From Microcaldota archaeon (GTDB lineage: Archaea; Micrarchaeota; Micrarchaeia; Micrarchaeales; CABMGC01): DNA of 64,000 nt. Position 1 is the stretch's first letter. The number at the start of each line of letters is the position of its first letter. Under the pieces are notes generated by a model that saw only the letters and a list, made by a program, of their open reading frames with translations, was not told where the DNA came from and ran no database searches. Position numbers and translations under genes: made by a program. Shown one piece after another: positions 8,706-16,094 of the stretch. The stretch spans positions 273,030-337,029 of the forward strand of contig JAGWHD010000001.1 in assembly GCA_028866995.1 (NCBI GenBank). Reading direction: 5' to 3'.

Positions 8706-9248
8706 TCATACCTTCGCGGCGACGAATCCGCCTACGCCGTTGCCTGCAGCCTCGTCAGCCCTCTTGTCTCCGGCATACCTGTACAGCGGCAGGCCTTTGT
8801 ACGTAGTCTGCATCGACCCGTCAGCCCTTGTTATGGTGCCGAACTTGGATATGTCAAGGCCTTGCTCCAGGGTGAGGTTCGCGGTATAGAATACAGGCCA
8901 CGCAGTTATGCATCCTCCTGTGCATTCGCTCATGCCGCTGTTCTGCGTATCTGAGTTGTAGGTGTAGAGCGCGAATCCGGATGCGTTGGTAAGGTACATC
9001 CCTATAGACGAGTCGTTCACGAACCCCACGCTGTAATTTCCGTAGTAGCCAGTGCTGTTCGTCTGGTTCATCACAGCATGTGTCGTGTTTGTCCCGTTCA
9101 TGCCTGCGTTGGCCGCAGTTGTCGTCGCTGGGGCCGTTGTCGGTGCGGTGCTGGGTGCGCTGCTTCCCATTGAGCTCTCTATGACGTATACTGCTGCTAT
9201 CACTACTATAACTGCAACTGCTATCCCTACCAATGCGGACTGATTCAT
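8706..9248 (-). CDS. Secreted COG4315-type repeat protein, membrane anchored
   Basis: A 180-residue protein with an N-terminal membrane segment (residues 6-24), a Thr/Ala/Pro-rich linker and a globular domain of the secreted-repeat family COG4315. Two copies of the family motif are visible: GMYLTNASGFALYTYNSD followed by CTGGCITAWPVF, and DGSMQTTYKGLPLYRYAGD. The paired cysteines in CTGGC probably form a disulfide. Members are widespread extracytoplasmic proteins of unknown role. The linker and sequons point to surface exposure. A TATA-like TTTAAAG lies near 9276-9288. Confidence 0.82.
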   Translation of the reverse strand: MNQSALVGIAVAVIVVIAAVYVIESSMGSSAPSTAPTTAPATTTAANAGMNGTNTTHAVMNQTNSTGYYGNYSVGFVNDSSIGMYLTNASGFALYTYNSDTQNSGMSECTGGCITAWPVFYTANLTLEQGLDISKFGTITRADGSMQTTYKGLPLYRYAGDKRADEAAGNGVGGFVAAKV

Positions 9249-9295
9249 ATAATCCCGTTATTAACTTTCCTGAAAGCTTTAAATAGACTAGTGGC

Positions 9296-9739
9296 TCATC
9301 GCAGTTCGTCCAGGAACTCCTTCGGCAGCATGAATGAAAGGTGCTGCCTTGCTTCTTCTATCGGCACCCACTTGTACTCTGAGTGCTCCTTGCTGAGCCT
9401 TATCTCGGCTCCGCCATCCGTGCTGCACCTGTATATCAGGAAAAGCAGGTTGTCCTTGCCGTCGTTTATCCTGAAGTTGGCCGTGACAGCAGCATAGAGC
9501 TGGCCTACCTTTATCCCCTTTATGCCCGTCTCCTCCTCGACCTCTCGTACGAGCGTCTCCTTGACTCCTGGATCCTGCATCTTGCCTCCGGGCAGGTCCC
9601 AATACGGGGCGAAGTTCTGTCCTGGCTTGTGCGGCACTGCCTTAAGCAGAAGGACCTTGCCTTCAGGGTTCTCTATGAGCGCCTTGACGCCTATGTAGAA
9701 TTGAATGTCATCATTGCCCATCCTATCAACTTGCATCAT
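9296..9739 (-). CDS. Nudix hydrolase
   Basis: A 147-residue Nudix protein. The Nudix box region reads PGGKMQDPGVKETLVREVEE followed by ETGI: the REVEEETG half is perfect, but the first Glu of the G-x5-E part is replaced and the loop is one residue short. VLLLKAVPHKPG and the C-terminal EYKWVPIEEAR fit the family. Such enzymes cleave nucleoside diphosphate derivatives. The ATG at 9739 overlaps the stop of the HD gene by one base (TAATG), so the two are translationally coupled. Substrate unknown; coupling to a SpoT-like HD protein hints at nucleotide clean-up. Confidence 0.82.
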   Translation of the reverse strand: MMQVDRMGNDDIQFYIGVKALIENPEGKVLLLKAVPHKPGQNFAPYWDLPGGKMQDPGVKETLVREVEEETGIKGIKVGQLYAAVTANFRINDGKDNLLFLIYRCSTDGGAEIRLSKEHSEYKWVPIEEARQHLSFMLPKEFLDELR

Positions 9740-10443
9740 TAGTCTATTACTGGCCTTTTTGTCCACGTTCCGGTGCCCTCGGTGTCGACGTAAGAGGATC
9801 CCTCTCCTTTGGAGATGGACAGATATGCGTCCCTTATGCCCTCCCTGGCTTTCAGCTTTGCGGATACGCTTTCGAGTGCTCTGAAGCCCCGCACGCTGGT
9901 GCGCCTCGCGAACGGCATTATGTACCTCTCGCTCTCGATTATGTACTGGGCGCATTTGTCGTAGGACCATCTCGTCCCGTACAGCATGGTCCTCAGGTTG
10001 TCTATCCTGTCTGCGACCTTTATCAGCCTGCTGCCCATGCCTGCCTTATTGAAATGAGACATGTAGGAGCTTCTGCTGCTGAAAAGGTTCTGCGATTCGG
10101 AAGCGACAAGGGATGCGACCGCCTTACCGAATCTCTTCTCCAGGAAACCTTTCTTGACTCCGCAGTCCTCTATCGTGTCGTGCAGTGCGGCCGCTGCAAG
10201 CACCTTGGGGTCCCTGACCTTGAGCTCATCGATGAGGATCCTCAGCACCCCGTATATGTGTATTATGTAAGGGGTGCGCTTGAGGTATATGCGGAGCTGG
10301 CCGTCGTGCCACTTCTCCGCTGACTTTAGCGCCGCAAGCACCTGGTCCCTGCGGTCCTTGGGCAGCTTTGATACTGAGGAATAGCATCTCCTTCTCTGGA
10401 AGGCAAGATTGTCGTAGTTCCGCACCGCAGCACCAGCCGTCAT
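9739..10443 (-). CDS. HD-domain phosphohydrolase (SpoT/MESH1-like)
   Basis: A 234-residue HD-family metal-dependent hydrolase. Motifs match the hydrolase domain of RelA/SpoT and stand-alone MESH1-type enzymes: YIIHIYGVLRIL, AAALHDTIEDCG (the HD plus ED motif) and KVADRIDNLRTM. No nucleotidyl-synthetase domain is attached. By family it would remove pyrophosphate from a 3'-position such as in ppGpp or hydrolyse NADPH. It overlaps the upstream 82-residue gene by 4 bp and the downstream Nudix gene by 1 bp, forming a compact operon. The archaeal substrate is unknown. Confidence 0.8.
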   Translation of the reverse strand: MTAGAAVRNYDNLAFQRRRCYSSVSKLPKDRRDQVLAALKSAEKWHDGQLRIYLKRTPYIIHIYGVLRILIDELKVRDPKVLAAAALHDTIEDCGVKKGFLEKRFGKAVASLVASESQNLFSSRSSYMSHFNKAGMGSRLIKVADRIDNLRTMLYGTRWSYDKCAQYIIESERYIMPFARRTSVRGFRALESVSAKLKAREGIRDAYLSISKGEGSSYVDTEGTGTWTKRPVID

Positions 10444-10688
10444 ATCTGCTTCAGCTTCCTTGCTGACCTGTCCAGCTCCTTCCTGGCCCTGTCCATGTGC
10501 GCCATGACTATCTCAAGGCTCTCGACAAGGTCCGGCTTTGAGGGGCCGCTCACCTTGTTCATTATCCTTTTGTTTATCCTGACGATCTCGTTCCTCGCCT
10601 CGAGCAGCTGCCTTGACATGCCGTTGAGCATGCTGTAGTCCTTGAGCAGCGCGTTCCTCCTGATGTTTGCCTTTGCCATGCCGATCAT
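10440..10688 (-). CDS. Small helical (coiled-coil) protein
   Basis: An 82-residue, charged, all-helical protein with heptad-like spacing (LLEARNEIVRINKRIMNKV and MDRARKELDRSARKLKQ). No known domain is recognised. A second ATG nine bases downstream (MAKANI) is an alternative start. It overlaps the HD gene by 4 bp (ATGA), so it probably belongs to the same operon and may bind one of its products; that is inference. Confidence 0.65.
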   Translation of the reverse strand: MIGMAKANIRRNALLKDYSMLNGMSRQLLEARNEIVRINKRIMNKVSGPSKPDLVESLEIVMAHMDRARKELDRSARKLKQI

Positions 10689-10697
10689 CCCATCCTG

Positions 10698-11204
10698 CTA
10701 TTTGCCCTTGTGAATCTTATACTTTTCGTAGATGTGCAGCGCCTCGCCTATTATCAGACCGGTAGAGAACGCGAGGAGCATGTTGACGAATACAGTGGCC
10801 AGGAACATGCCCGGAAGCACGATCTCTATCGCGAACCTTGCGATGAACGCGGCCATCCATGCAATGAGTATGTACGGGGCGCGCTTGTAATGCGTCCTGC
10901 CCTCCTTCTCGAAGAACTCTGCGCCGCTGGCATATCTCATGCCTAACAGAAGTCCAACGACCAATGACACTGCTGCTCCTGCGACTATCTCAAGAAGGTA
11001 AGGACTTGCATAGTAAGATGCAAAAGACACGAGCATAAGTATGGTGTAGACCGCAGGCAGCCTCGCAAGGGTGAACATGCTGAACTTCGTGCCCTTCATG
11101 CTCCTGTATATCCTCAATGTCAGTATAACAGCCACTACAATAAGTACTACGTAGACTGATGGGCCGCTCAGCTGCGATGCCGGATATGCCTGTAGGAGCT
11201 GCAT
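10698..11204 (-). CDS. Multi-pass membrane protein, CcdC/DUF1453-like
   Basis: A 168-residue protein with about five membrane segments. The pattern RSMKGTKFSMFTLARLPAVY, GLLLGMRYASGAEFFEKEG and RAPYILIAWMAAFIARFAIE resembles the CcdC/DUF1453 family, which in bacteria is linked to cytochrome c biogenesis, although function in archaea is unknown. It ends 10 bp before the helical-protein gene, so it probably heads that operon. The assignment rests on motif spacing only. Confidence 0.6.
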   Translation of the reverse strand: MQLLQAYPASQLSGPSVYVVLIVVAVILTLRIYRSMKGTKFSMFTLARLPAVYTILMLVSFASYYASPYLLEIVAGAAVSLVVGLLLGMRYASGAEFFEKEGRTHYKRAPYILIAWMAAFIARFAIEIVLPGMFLATVFVNMLLAFSTGLIIGEALHIYEKYKIHKGK

Positions 11205-11251
11205 GATATGGATACTGTTGCTCTGTTATTATAATCCTGGCACTTTCCGCT

Positions 11252-11785
11252 TTATAGCCTGCGATACATCATGATGATTGTCTGCTTCTTCCCTTTCCTC
11301 ACGACCCCTTCAGGCAGTCTGCCATAGGTCTTGAACCCCATCCGCTTATAGAGCTTGAAGGCGCGAGGATTGAGGCTCCACACGCCAAGCGCCATGATCT
11401 TGTACCTCTTCCTTGCCCTCTGTATCGAATGACGTATGAGCGCGGTTCCTATCCCCATGGACCTGTATCCTCTTCTTACAGATATGCCAAGCTGCCCTAC
11501 GTGCGAGCTTTCTGCATTCGGATACTTCGGGGATATGTCGCATGTGCCGACAACTCTGCCGTTGACCTCTGCAACCGAGAATATCCTGGATCCTTTCCCT
11601 ACTCCTTTCATCATCTCGTTGAACCACTTCCTCTCATGCTCCATCGTCGGTTTTTTCTTGTACAGCCCCACCCCCATGTCAGGGTTTGTCTTAACCTCAT
11701 CGTATCTTTCGTAATAGCAGGATATGATGTCTTTCATATCGCTCCTTCTGATTCCCCTTATCTTGAATTCTTCCTTGACGTCCAT
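11252..11785 (-). CDS. GNAT family N-acetyltransferase
   Basis: A 177-residue acetyltransferase with the GNAT acetyl-CoA loop RRGYRSMGIGTALIRHSI, preceded by the substrate strand SSHVGQLGISV and followed by ALGVWSLNPRAFKLYKRMGF. The frame continues to a GTG at 11803, but a TATA element at 11810-11818 would start transcription near 11788. The ATG at 11785 or 11791 is therefore more likely; I take 11785 (leaderless). The acceptor, a protein N-terminus or small molecule, is not indicated. Confidence 0.82.
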   Translation of the reverse strand: MDVKEEFKIRGIRRSDMKDIISCYYERYDEVKTNPDMGVGLYKKKPTMEHERKWFNEMMKGVGKGSRIFSVAEVNGRVVGTCDISPKYPNAESSHVGQLGISVRRGYRSMGIGTALIRHSIQRARKRYKIMALGVWSLNPRAFKLYKRMGFKTYGRLPEGVVRKGKKQTIIMMYRRL

Positions 11786-11809
11786 GTTCATCCTAATTGG
11801 CACTGCGGA

Positions 11810-11818
11810 TTTATAAGA
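11810..11818. promoter_or_regulatory. Shared TATA element for divergent genes at 11785 and 11840
   Basis: TTTATAAGA reads as TCTTATAAA on the other strand. It is about 26 bases from both the GNAT start at 11785 and the glycosylase ATG at 11840, so both mRNAs would be leaderless. Confidence 0.5.
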
Positions 11819-11839
11819 TAAAGGAGATATCTTCAGTTG

Positions 11840-12943
11840 ATGGATTCTGATGAGATAGCAGACATGAGGCTGCTAAGCCAAGGGATAACTTCGGAGACGT
11901 CTGCAAGGCCCGAGGATGTTGTCTCTAGGATGGGAGCCATGCAGGCGCAGGATTACGATGCAGCAATGTGGGCGATAGGCCTAAGGTGCAGAGGGGGAGT
12001 CACGAAGGCGGATGTTGAATCTGCCATAGACAAGAGAAGGATAGCGAGGACGTGGCTTATGAGGGGCACGCTGCACTTCGCCCATTCGAACGACATCGGG
12101 TGGATGCTGAAGCTCTTCGCGCCCAGGCTGATAAGGACCGCGATGCTGCGCGATGCGCATCTCGGGCTCTCCGATAAGGTTATTGACAGGACAATGGCGC
12201 TTTTCGAGAAGGCGCTGAAGGGAGGGAGGCAGCTCTCGAGGAAGGAGATGTACGGGGTGATGAGGAAAGGCAATGTGCCTACGGCAAACAACCTCGGCTA
12301 CCACATGCTCTACAGAGCAGCATGGGACGGGCTGATATGCTTCGGGCTGCACGATGGGAAGCAGCCAACGTTTGCGCTGATGGACGAGTGGCTGCCCAAG
12401 CAGAAGGGGATGGAGAGGGATGATGCGTTGAAGGAGCTGGCAAGGAGGTATTTCTCAAGCCACGGCCCGGCTACAGTGAAGGATTACGTGTGGTGGTCAG
12501 GCCTCAAGGTCTCCGAGGCAATGGAAGGCATTGGAAAAGCCTCGGGCGACATCAAGACAGAGGAGGTGAAAGGAGTCACATATTACTTTCCAAAAAAGAT
12601 GCCAAGGCAGAATGGAAACACGCGCAATGCGCACCTCCTTCCTGCCTTCGACGAGTACCTGGTTTCTTATAGCGACAGGTCAGCGATGCTCGACAGCAGG
12701 AAAACCCAGGAATGGCTGCGCAGCGGCAAGATGGCCGTTATCCACAGCAACGGGATATTCACGCCAGTGATAGTCATAGATGGGAAGGTGGTCGGAGCAT
12801 GGAAGAGGAGCAAGGAGAAGAAAGGCATTTCTGTGAGGCTGGTACCGTTCGGCAGGATCTCGAAGGAGCACATGGCCCAGATCAAGGACGCTGTCGAGGA
12901 TTATGGCAGGTTCTTCGGGACTGAAGCAATGCTCAAGGCCTGA
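11840..12943 (+). CDS. AlkZ/YcaQ-like winged-helix DNA glycosylase
   Basis: A 367-residue member of the winged-helix family HTH_42 (DUF1006), whose studied members AlkZ and YcaQ excise bulky or interstrand-crosslinked alkylated bases. The N-terminal MGAMQAQDYDAAMWAIGLR contains the QxQ motif of the family's catalytic loop. TWLMRGTLHFAH and the C-terminal LLPAFDEYLVSYSDR are also characteristic. An ATG follows the in-frame TTG at 11837, and the promoter position favours the ATG. The last 11 bp overlap the convergent Nudix gene. Likely a DNA repair enzyme. Confidence 0.85.
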   Translation: MDSDEIADMRLLSQGITSETSARPEDVVSRMGAMQAQDYDAAMWAIGLRCRGGVTKADVESAIDKRRIARTWLMRGTLHFAHSNDIGWMLKLFAPRLIRTAMLRDAHLGLSDKVIDRTMALFEKALKGGRQLSRKEMYGVMRKGNVPTANNLGYHMLYRAAWDGLICFGLHDGKQPTFALMDEWLPKQKGMERDDALKELARRYFSSHGPATVKDYVWWSGLKVSEAMEGIGKASGDIKTEEVKGVTYYFPKKMPRQNGNTRNAHLLPAFDEYLVSYSDRSAMLDSRKTQEWLRSGKMAVIHSNGIFTPVIVIDGKVVGAWKRSKEKKGISVRLVPFGRISKEHMAQIKDAVEDYGRFFGTEAMLKA

Positions 12944-13361
12944 ATCCCTGCTCCAGCAGCCTTTGCACAGGGACGAAAAGCGGTTTTGGCAGCCTCTTCC
13001 ATTCGAACCATCCGATGGCCTCGCATTTGTCCGGCTCCATTATCCTGGGAGTGCCGGACTTTATCCTGCAGGTGAAGAAAAGTGTTATTGAATGCCTGCC
13101 CTCTTTCCTGAATATGTTGTTGGTTACTGATGCGAAGCGGAGGCCCTTCACCTTTATCCCGACCTCCTCTTCCAGCTCCCTTTTCACTGCATCCTCGAAC
13201 TCCTCGCCGTATTCGAGCCTGCCTCCAGGAGGGGCCCAGGTCCCTCCGCCATGGTTGCCTTTCCTCCTGCACAGCAGGACCTTCCCATTCTTGATGACGA
13301 TCCCTGCGACGCCGATGAAAGGAACGTTCTCTTTTGATATTTTGGTATTGTGTTTATTCAC
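12933..13361 (-). CDS. Nudix hydrolase (MutT-like)
   Basis: A 142-residue protein with a perfect Nudix box: GGRLEYGEEFEDAVKRELEE followed by EVGI. KVLLCRRKGNHGGGTWAPPG precedes it and GWFEWKRLP follows, a layout like 8-oxo-dGTP or dinucleotide pyrophosphohydrolases. This is a different Nudix protein from that at 9296, whose box is imperfect. It lies tail-to-tail with the glycosylase gene. Substrate not determinable. Confidence 0.88.
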   Translation of the reverse strand: MNKHNTKISKENVPFIGVAGIVIKNGKVLLCRRKGNHGGGTWAPPGGRLEYGEEFEDAVKRELEEEVGIKVKGLRFASVTNNIFRKEGRHSITLFFTCRIKSGTPRIMEPDKCEAIGWFEWKRLPKPLFVPVQRLLEQGFRP

Positions 13362-13365
13362 AGTA

Positions 13366-13944
13366 TCATTTTTTGTATTCGTAAAGTGATATGACTACTC
13401 CGAAAGTGAGGTATATGGAGAAAATTGCGTAGTTTGTAAGGTACTGCGCCATAAATAACGGGCCGCTATTAGCATATCCAAGAAATTCAAGACTGATTAG
13501 TGAGAATGATATCGCCAAGAATAAAAGAAGATAAAACGGGGTCATAATCGATCTTACTCCTTGCTTTGATTTAATCGTAAAAAGGTTGCTACTCAGGGCA
13601 ATTACGATGCTTGCAGCTATAATAAGCACCGAGTCTATTTGGGATAAGATATTTTGATCTATAGCAATCTTTGTGCCATAGGTTATAGCGGATACGGGAG
13701 CCGCCACAGTAAGTAACATTAAAGCCACAGAAAGTTCGAGATTTTTTGTAAGTATGCCATACATATCTTTAGGATGTTTATTCCTCCACCATAATACAAA
13801 GAAAATCAATGTAAGCAAAATTAATACAAGTGAGACTGTCTTGTATAGTATATTCATTGGTTGATTGGAAAGCATAGCTACAATGGTCGTACCTACAAAA
13901 CCTACCAATGCAATAATTATCCATAGAGTTTCTTTTCGGACCAT
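13366..13944 (-). CDS. Multi-pass membrane protein in AT-rich island
   Basis: A 192-residue hydrophobic protein with about six predicted membrane segments (first at residues 7-25, last near 168-186, YAIFSIYLTFGVVISLYEYK). I do not recognise a family. Codon use differs sharply from the neighbours: ATA, AAT, TTA and AAA are frequent, suggesting transfer from another source. A TATA-like element in AT-rich DNA (about 13960-13972) precedes it. It ends 4 bp from the Nudix start. Confidence 0.65.
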   Translation of the reverse strand: MVRKETLWIIIALVGFVGTTIVAMLSNQPMNILYKTVSLVLILLTLIFFVLWWRNKHPKDMYGILTKNLELSVALMLLTVAAPVSAITYGTKIAIDQNILSQIDSVLIIAASIVIALSSNLFTIKSKQGVRSIMTPFYLLLFLAISFSLISLEFLGYANSGPLFMAQYLTNYAIFSIYLTFGVVISLYEYKK

Positions 13945-14131
13945 GATATAGGATAGGTAGCATAATTATAAATGATTTAATATTTGCAATTTCTTGATGG
14001 GAAGATAAGTAGTATGATGATTTGGGTTGGCACTTTTTCAAGGCTTAATAAAATCAAATTGGTTAGTTAAATCATCGTAGAAAGGGAAGGAATAAGAGGA
14101 TTTCATCTGAAATACCTATGGGGTAGTGTTT

Positions 14132-14275
14132 ATGAGTAGACAAGAAAAGAATTGGGCAGGATTTCTCTTGATAGTTGCTGGACTCGTGATGATTACATTT
14201 AACCAGAATAATATAATAAATGAAATGCTTGGATTCGGAATTCTGGGTGTCGGAGTAATAATGATATTATCCTAG
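14132..14275 (+). CDS. Small two-helix membrane protein (47 aa)
   Basis: A short frame encoding 47 residues from MSRQEKNWAGFLLIVAGLVM to GVGVIMILS, with two hydrophobic helices around an Asn-rich turn (TFNQNNIINE). It is followed after 7 bp by the larger membrane-protein gene at 14283, so the two may be cotranscribed. AT-rich codon use agrees with the island. Function unknown. Confidence 0.5.
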   Translation: MSRQEKNWAGFLLIVAGLVMITFNQNNIINEMLGFGILGVGVIMILS

Positions 14276-14282
14276 TGATAAA

Positions 14283-15056
14283 TTGAATAAAGATTTAGCA
14301 AAAATACAGAATGAACAGCTTGTTGGCTTTCTACAAGCAAAGCTTGCATTAGTCATAGGTGTTATTCTAATCTTCTTAACGTTTATAGATAAATTTAACG
14401 TAAAAATAGAGATGGACGGAATACCTATAACGCTAAACAACATCGTAGCTGTAGGTTTTATCCTTATGGCCTTCATCTACATAGATGCCGATAATAAGGC
14501 GTATTCAATTTTGTATTTCTTTGGTTACAGAGAGAGAAAGTCTCGAACTATTGAAGGAATTAAAAAGGCTTTAAAGGAGGTATGGAAAAAGTATATTATG
14601 TCAGATAGGAGATCGTCTAACAGAAGAGAGAACTTATATATAACGGATTTTGGACACGAAGTAAATTTTGTCCAAATCCTTGTGATAGTATCTACACTTC
14701 TTGTTGCTCTGAAAAACCCGTTTGAAACCAATACCTTCACATTTGTATCGAATACATTTTTCATAGGTTTTGTTGTCTTAATTATAGCATACTATTTCAT
14801 GTTAGATTTTGGATTTAATAGGAAAAGTAGAAGCTTCCTGTTGATAACGTTCTTAGCTGCTGTGTGTTTTGCAGCTACTATAGGGTTAGAAATAGGTGTA
14901 GGCATAACCATAACTTCAGGCGCTCCGATAGCCAGCATATACGCTGATGCATATATAATCATTGTAGCGGTTGTGGTCTTCTTGGTACTTACGAAACCTA
15001 TTTCCATAGAGTGGATAAGAGCAATTAGGAGAAGACTTGGGGTTGCGGGGATTTGA
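14283..15056 (+). CDS. Multi-pass membrane protein ending inside tRNA-Trp
   Basis: A 257-residue protein with about six membrane segments flanking a basic cytoplasmic stretch (YRERKSRTIEGIKKALKEVW, then MSDRRSSNRRENLY). No family recognised. The start is a TTG at 14283. Its stop codon TGA (15054-15056) and last six codons lie within the complement of the tRNA-Trp 3' half, so the C-terminus is supplied by tRNA sequence. This suggests the original 3' end was replaced when the segment joined the tRNA. Confidence 0.6.
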   Translation: MNKDLAKIQNEQLVGFLQAKLALVIGVILIFLTFIDKFNVKIEMDGIPITLNNIVAVGFILMAFIYIDADNKAYSILYFFGYRERKSRTIEGIKKALKEVWKKYIMSDRRSSNRRENLYITDFGHEVNFVQILVIVSTLLVALKNPFETNTFTFVSNTFFIGFVVLIIAYYFMLDFGFNRKSRSFLLITFLAAVCFAATIGLEIGVGITITSGAPIASIYADAYIIIVAVVVFLVLTKPISIEWIRAIRRRLGVAGI

Positions 15057-15178
15057 ACCCCGACTCGCAGGTTACTTCATATTTATTTTGCAATTCCAGA
15101 TCCTAATCATCGCACAATGTGCTCAATTCTAGATAAACATCTGGAGCCTGCTGCGCTGCCAAGTTACGCGACAACCCC
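15038..15178 (-). tRNA. tRNA-Trp (CCA) with 68-nt anticodon-loop intron
   Basis: The acceptor stem GGGGTTG/CAACCCC pairs perfectly, discriminator A, CCA not encoded. The anticodon arm is GCAGG-CTCCAGA-CCTGC with anticodon CCA, and the T-arm CGGGG-TTCAAAT-CCCCG is canonical. A 68-nt intron (15073-15140) sits between positions 37 and 38, the usual archaeal place; the mature length is 73 nt. The splice region can fold as a bulge-helix-bulge with one C-A mismatch in the central helix and an 8-bp inner helix (AUGUUUAU/AUAAAUAU). The intron also has AUCUGGA, complementary to the anticodon loop. Confidence 0.93.
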
Positions 15179-15203
15179 TTGGTGCTACATTATCTGAACG
15201 CTT

Positions 15204-15213
15204 ATTTTTATAG
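15204..15213. promoter_or_regulatory. Shared TATA element for tRNA-Trp and proline dehydrogenase
   Basis: ATTTTTATAG, read as CTATAAAAAT on the minus strand, lies about 30 bases upstream of the tRNA-Trp 5' end and about 33 bases upstream of the ATG at 15242. Confidence 0.45.
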
Positions 15214-15241
15214 CTTCAGTATAATCTGATAGTGTCTTAAT

Positions 15242-16090
15242 ATGTCCATGCTCAGCAGGCTCGGCGTCGTCTTTGCAAGGCAATGGATCGCAGGCACGAG
15301 CATTGCAGATGTGATAGAAAGATCCAAGGAGATAAACGGCAATCGGGAGAAGGTTCTGGTAAACTACCTTGGTGAGGACATAACGGACAGGAGGGCGATA
15401 GGCCTGGAGATGGAGAAATACAGGGAGCTTATCGACGCCATGCACAGGAACAGGATACGCGGCGCGATATCCGTGAAACCGACACAGCTTGGATTGGCCC
15501 TCAGCGGGGAACTCTTCGAGAATGAGCTGGATAGCCTTGCGGACTACGCCTCGAAGAAAAGGATGTTCATATGGCTCGACATGGAGGGCTACGATACGGT
15601 CGGCAAGACGATTAATGGTTACCTGAAGGTCTTCGGGAGGAGAAGGAACATAGGCATCTGCATCCAGGCAAAGCTGAGGAGGAGCTATGGCGACATCAAG
15701 ATGCTGGTCGGGAAGGGAGCCGCGATAAGGCTGGTCAAGGGAGCCTACAGGTATTCCGGGGAGGTCGCCTACAGGGACGGCGCCAGGATAGACGCGAACT
15801 ACATGAGATGCGCAGAATACCTTTTCAGGAAGTCAGGCAACTTCATGATAGCCACGCATGACGACAGGATAATAGAGCGCTGCAGGGGATTCGAGAAAAG
15901 GAAAAGGAGGAGGATGTCGTTCGCGATGCTGAACGGAATAAGGGGCAAACTCGCGAAGGAGCTTGCCCAAGCGGGCGAAGAGGTCTACATATACCTTCCT
16001 TTCGGCGATGACTGGTTCTGGTACTCGGTAAGGAGGCTTGGCGAGGAGGGGCATGCCCTCCTTCTCCTAAGGTCCGTATTCCAGGGTTGA
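15242..16090 (+). CDS. Proline dehydrogenase (PRODH)
   Basis: A 282-residue FAD enzyme that oxidises proline to pyrroline-5-carboxylate. Motifs along the TIM barrel are clear: VNYLGED, ISVKPTQLGL, FIWLDMEGYDT, CIQAKLRRS, RLVKGAYRY, MIATHDDR and PFGDDWFWYSVRRLGE (FAD and substrate binding). The length equals stand-alone bacterial PutB/ProDH. No pyrroline-5-carboxylate dehydrogenase is in the window. It is followed after 4 bp by a HAD hydrolase gene, so they form an operon. Electrons probably pass to a membrane quinone or other carrier. Confidence 0.88.
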   Translation: MSMLSRLGVVFARQWIAGTSIADVIERSKEINGNREKVLVNYLGEDITDRRAIGLEMEKYRELIDAMHRNRIRGAISVKPTQLGLALSGELFENELDSLADYASKKRMFIWLDMEGYDTVGKTINGYLKVFGRRRNIGICIQAKLRRSYGDIKMLVGKGAAIRLVKGAYRYSGEVAYRDGARIDANYMRCAEYLFRKSGNFMIATHDDRIIERCRGFEKRKRRRMSFAMLNGIRGKLAKELAQAGEEVYIYLPFGDDWFWYSVRRLGEEGHALLLLRSVFQG

Positions 16091-16094
16091 TCGC

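Larger units (their letters stand above)
13366..15056. other. AT-rich island abutting tRNA-Trp, probable acquired segment
   Basis: From the end of the Nudix gene to the 3' end of tRNA-Trp the base composition becomes clearly AT-rich compared with both flanks. The segment holds only three membrane-protein genes. It ends exactly in the tRNA 3' half, a classic integration position, but I find no integrase and no second copy of the tRNA 3' end at the far side. The stretch 13945-14131 holds only promoter-like AT-rich sequence. Confidence 0.5.

Noticed and set aside
13300..13400. Second copy of the tRNA-Trp 3' end as left attachment site
   Set aside because: I compared the tRNA 3' bases with the sequence around the left edge of the AT-rich island and saw no match, so no mobile element call is made.
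13778..14041. Minus-strand 87-residue frame overlapping the membrane-protein promoter
   Set aside because: It overlaps the real gene in another frame, lacks any start signal and its composition is that of non-coding AT-rich DNA.
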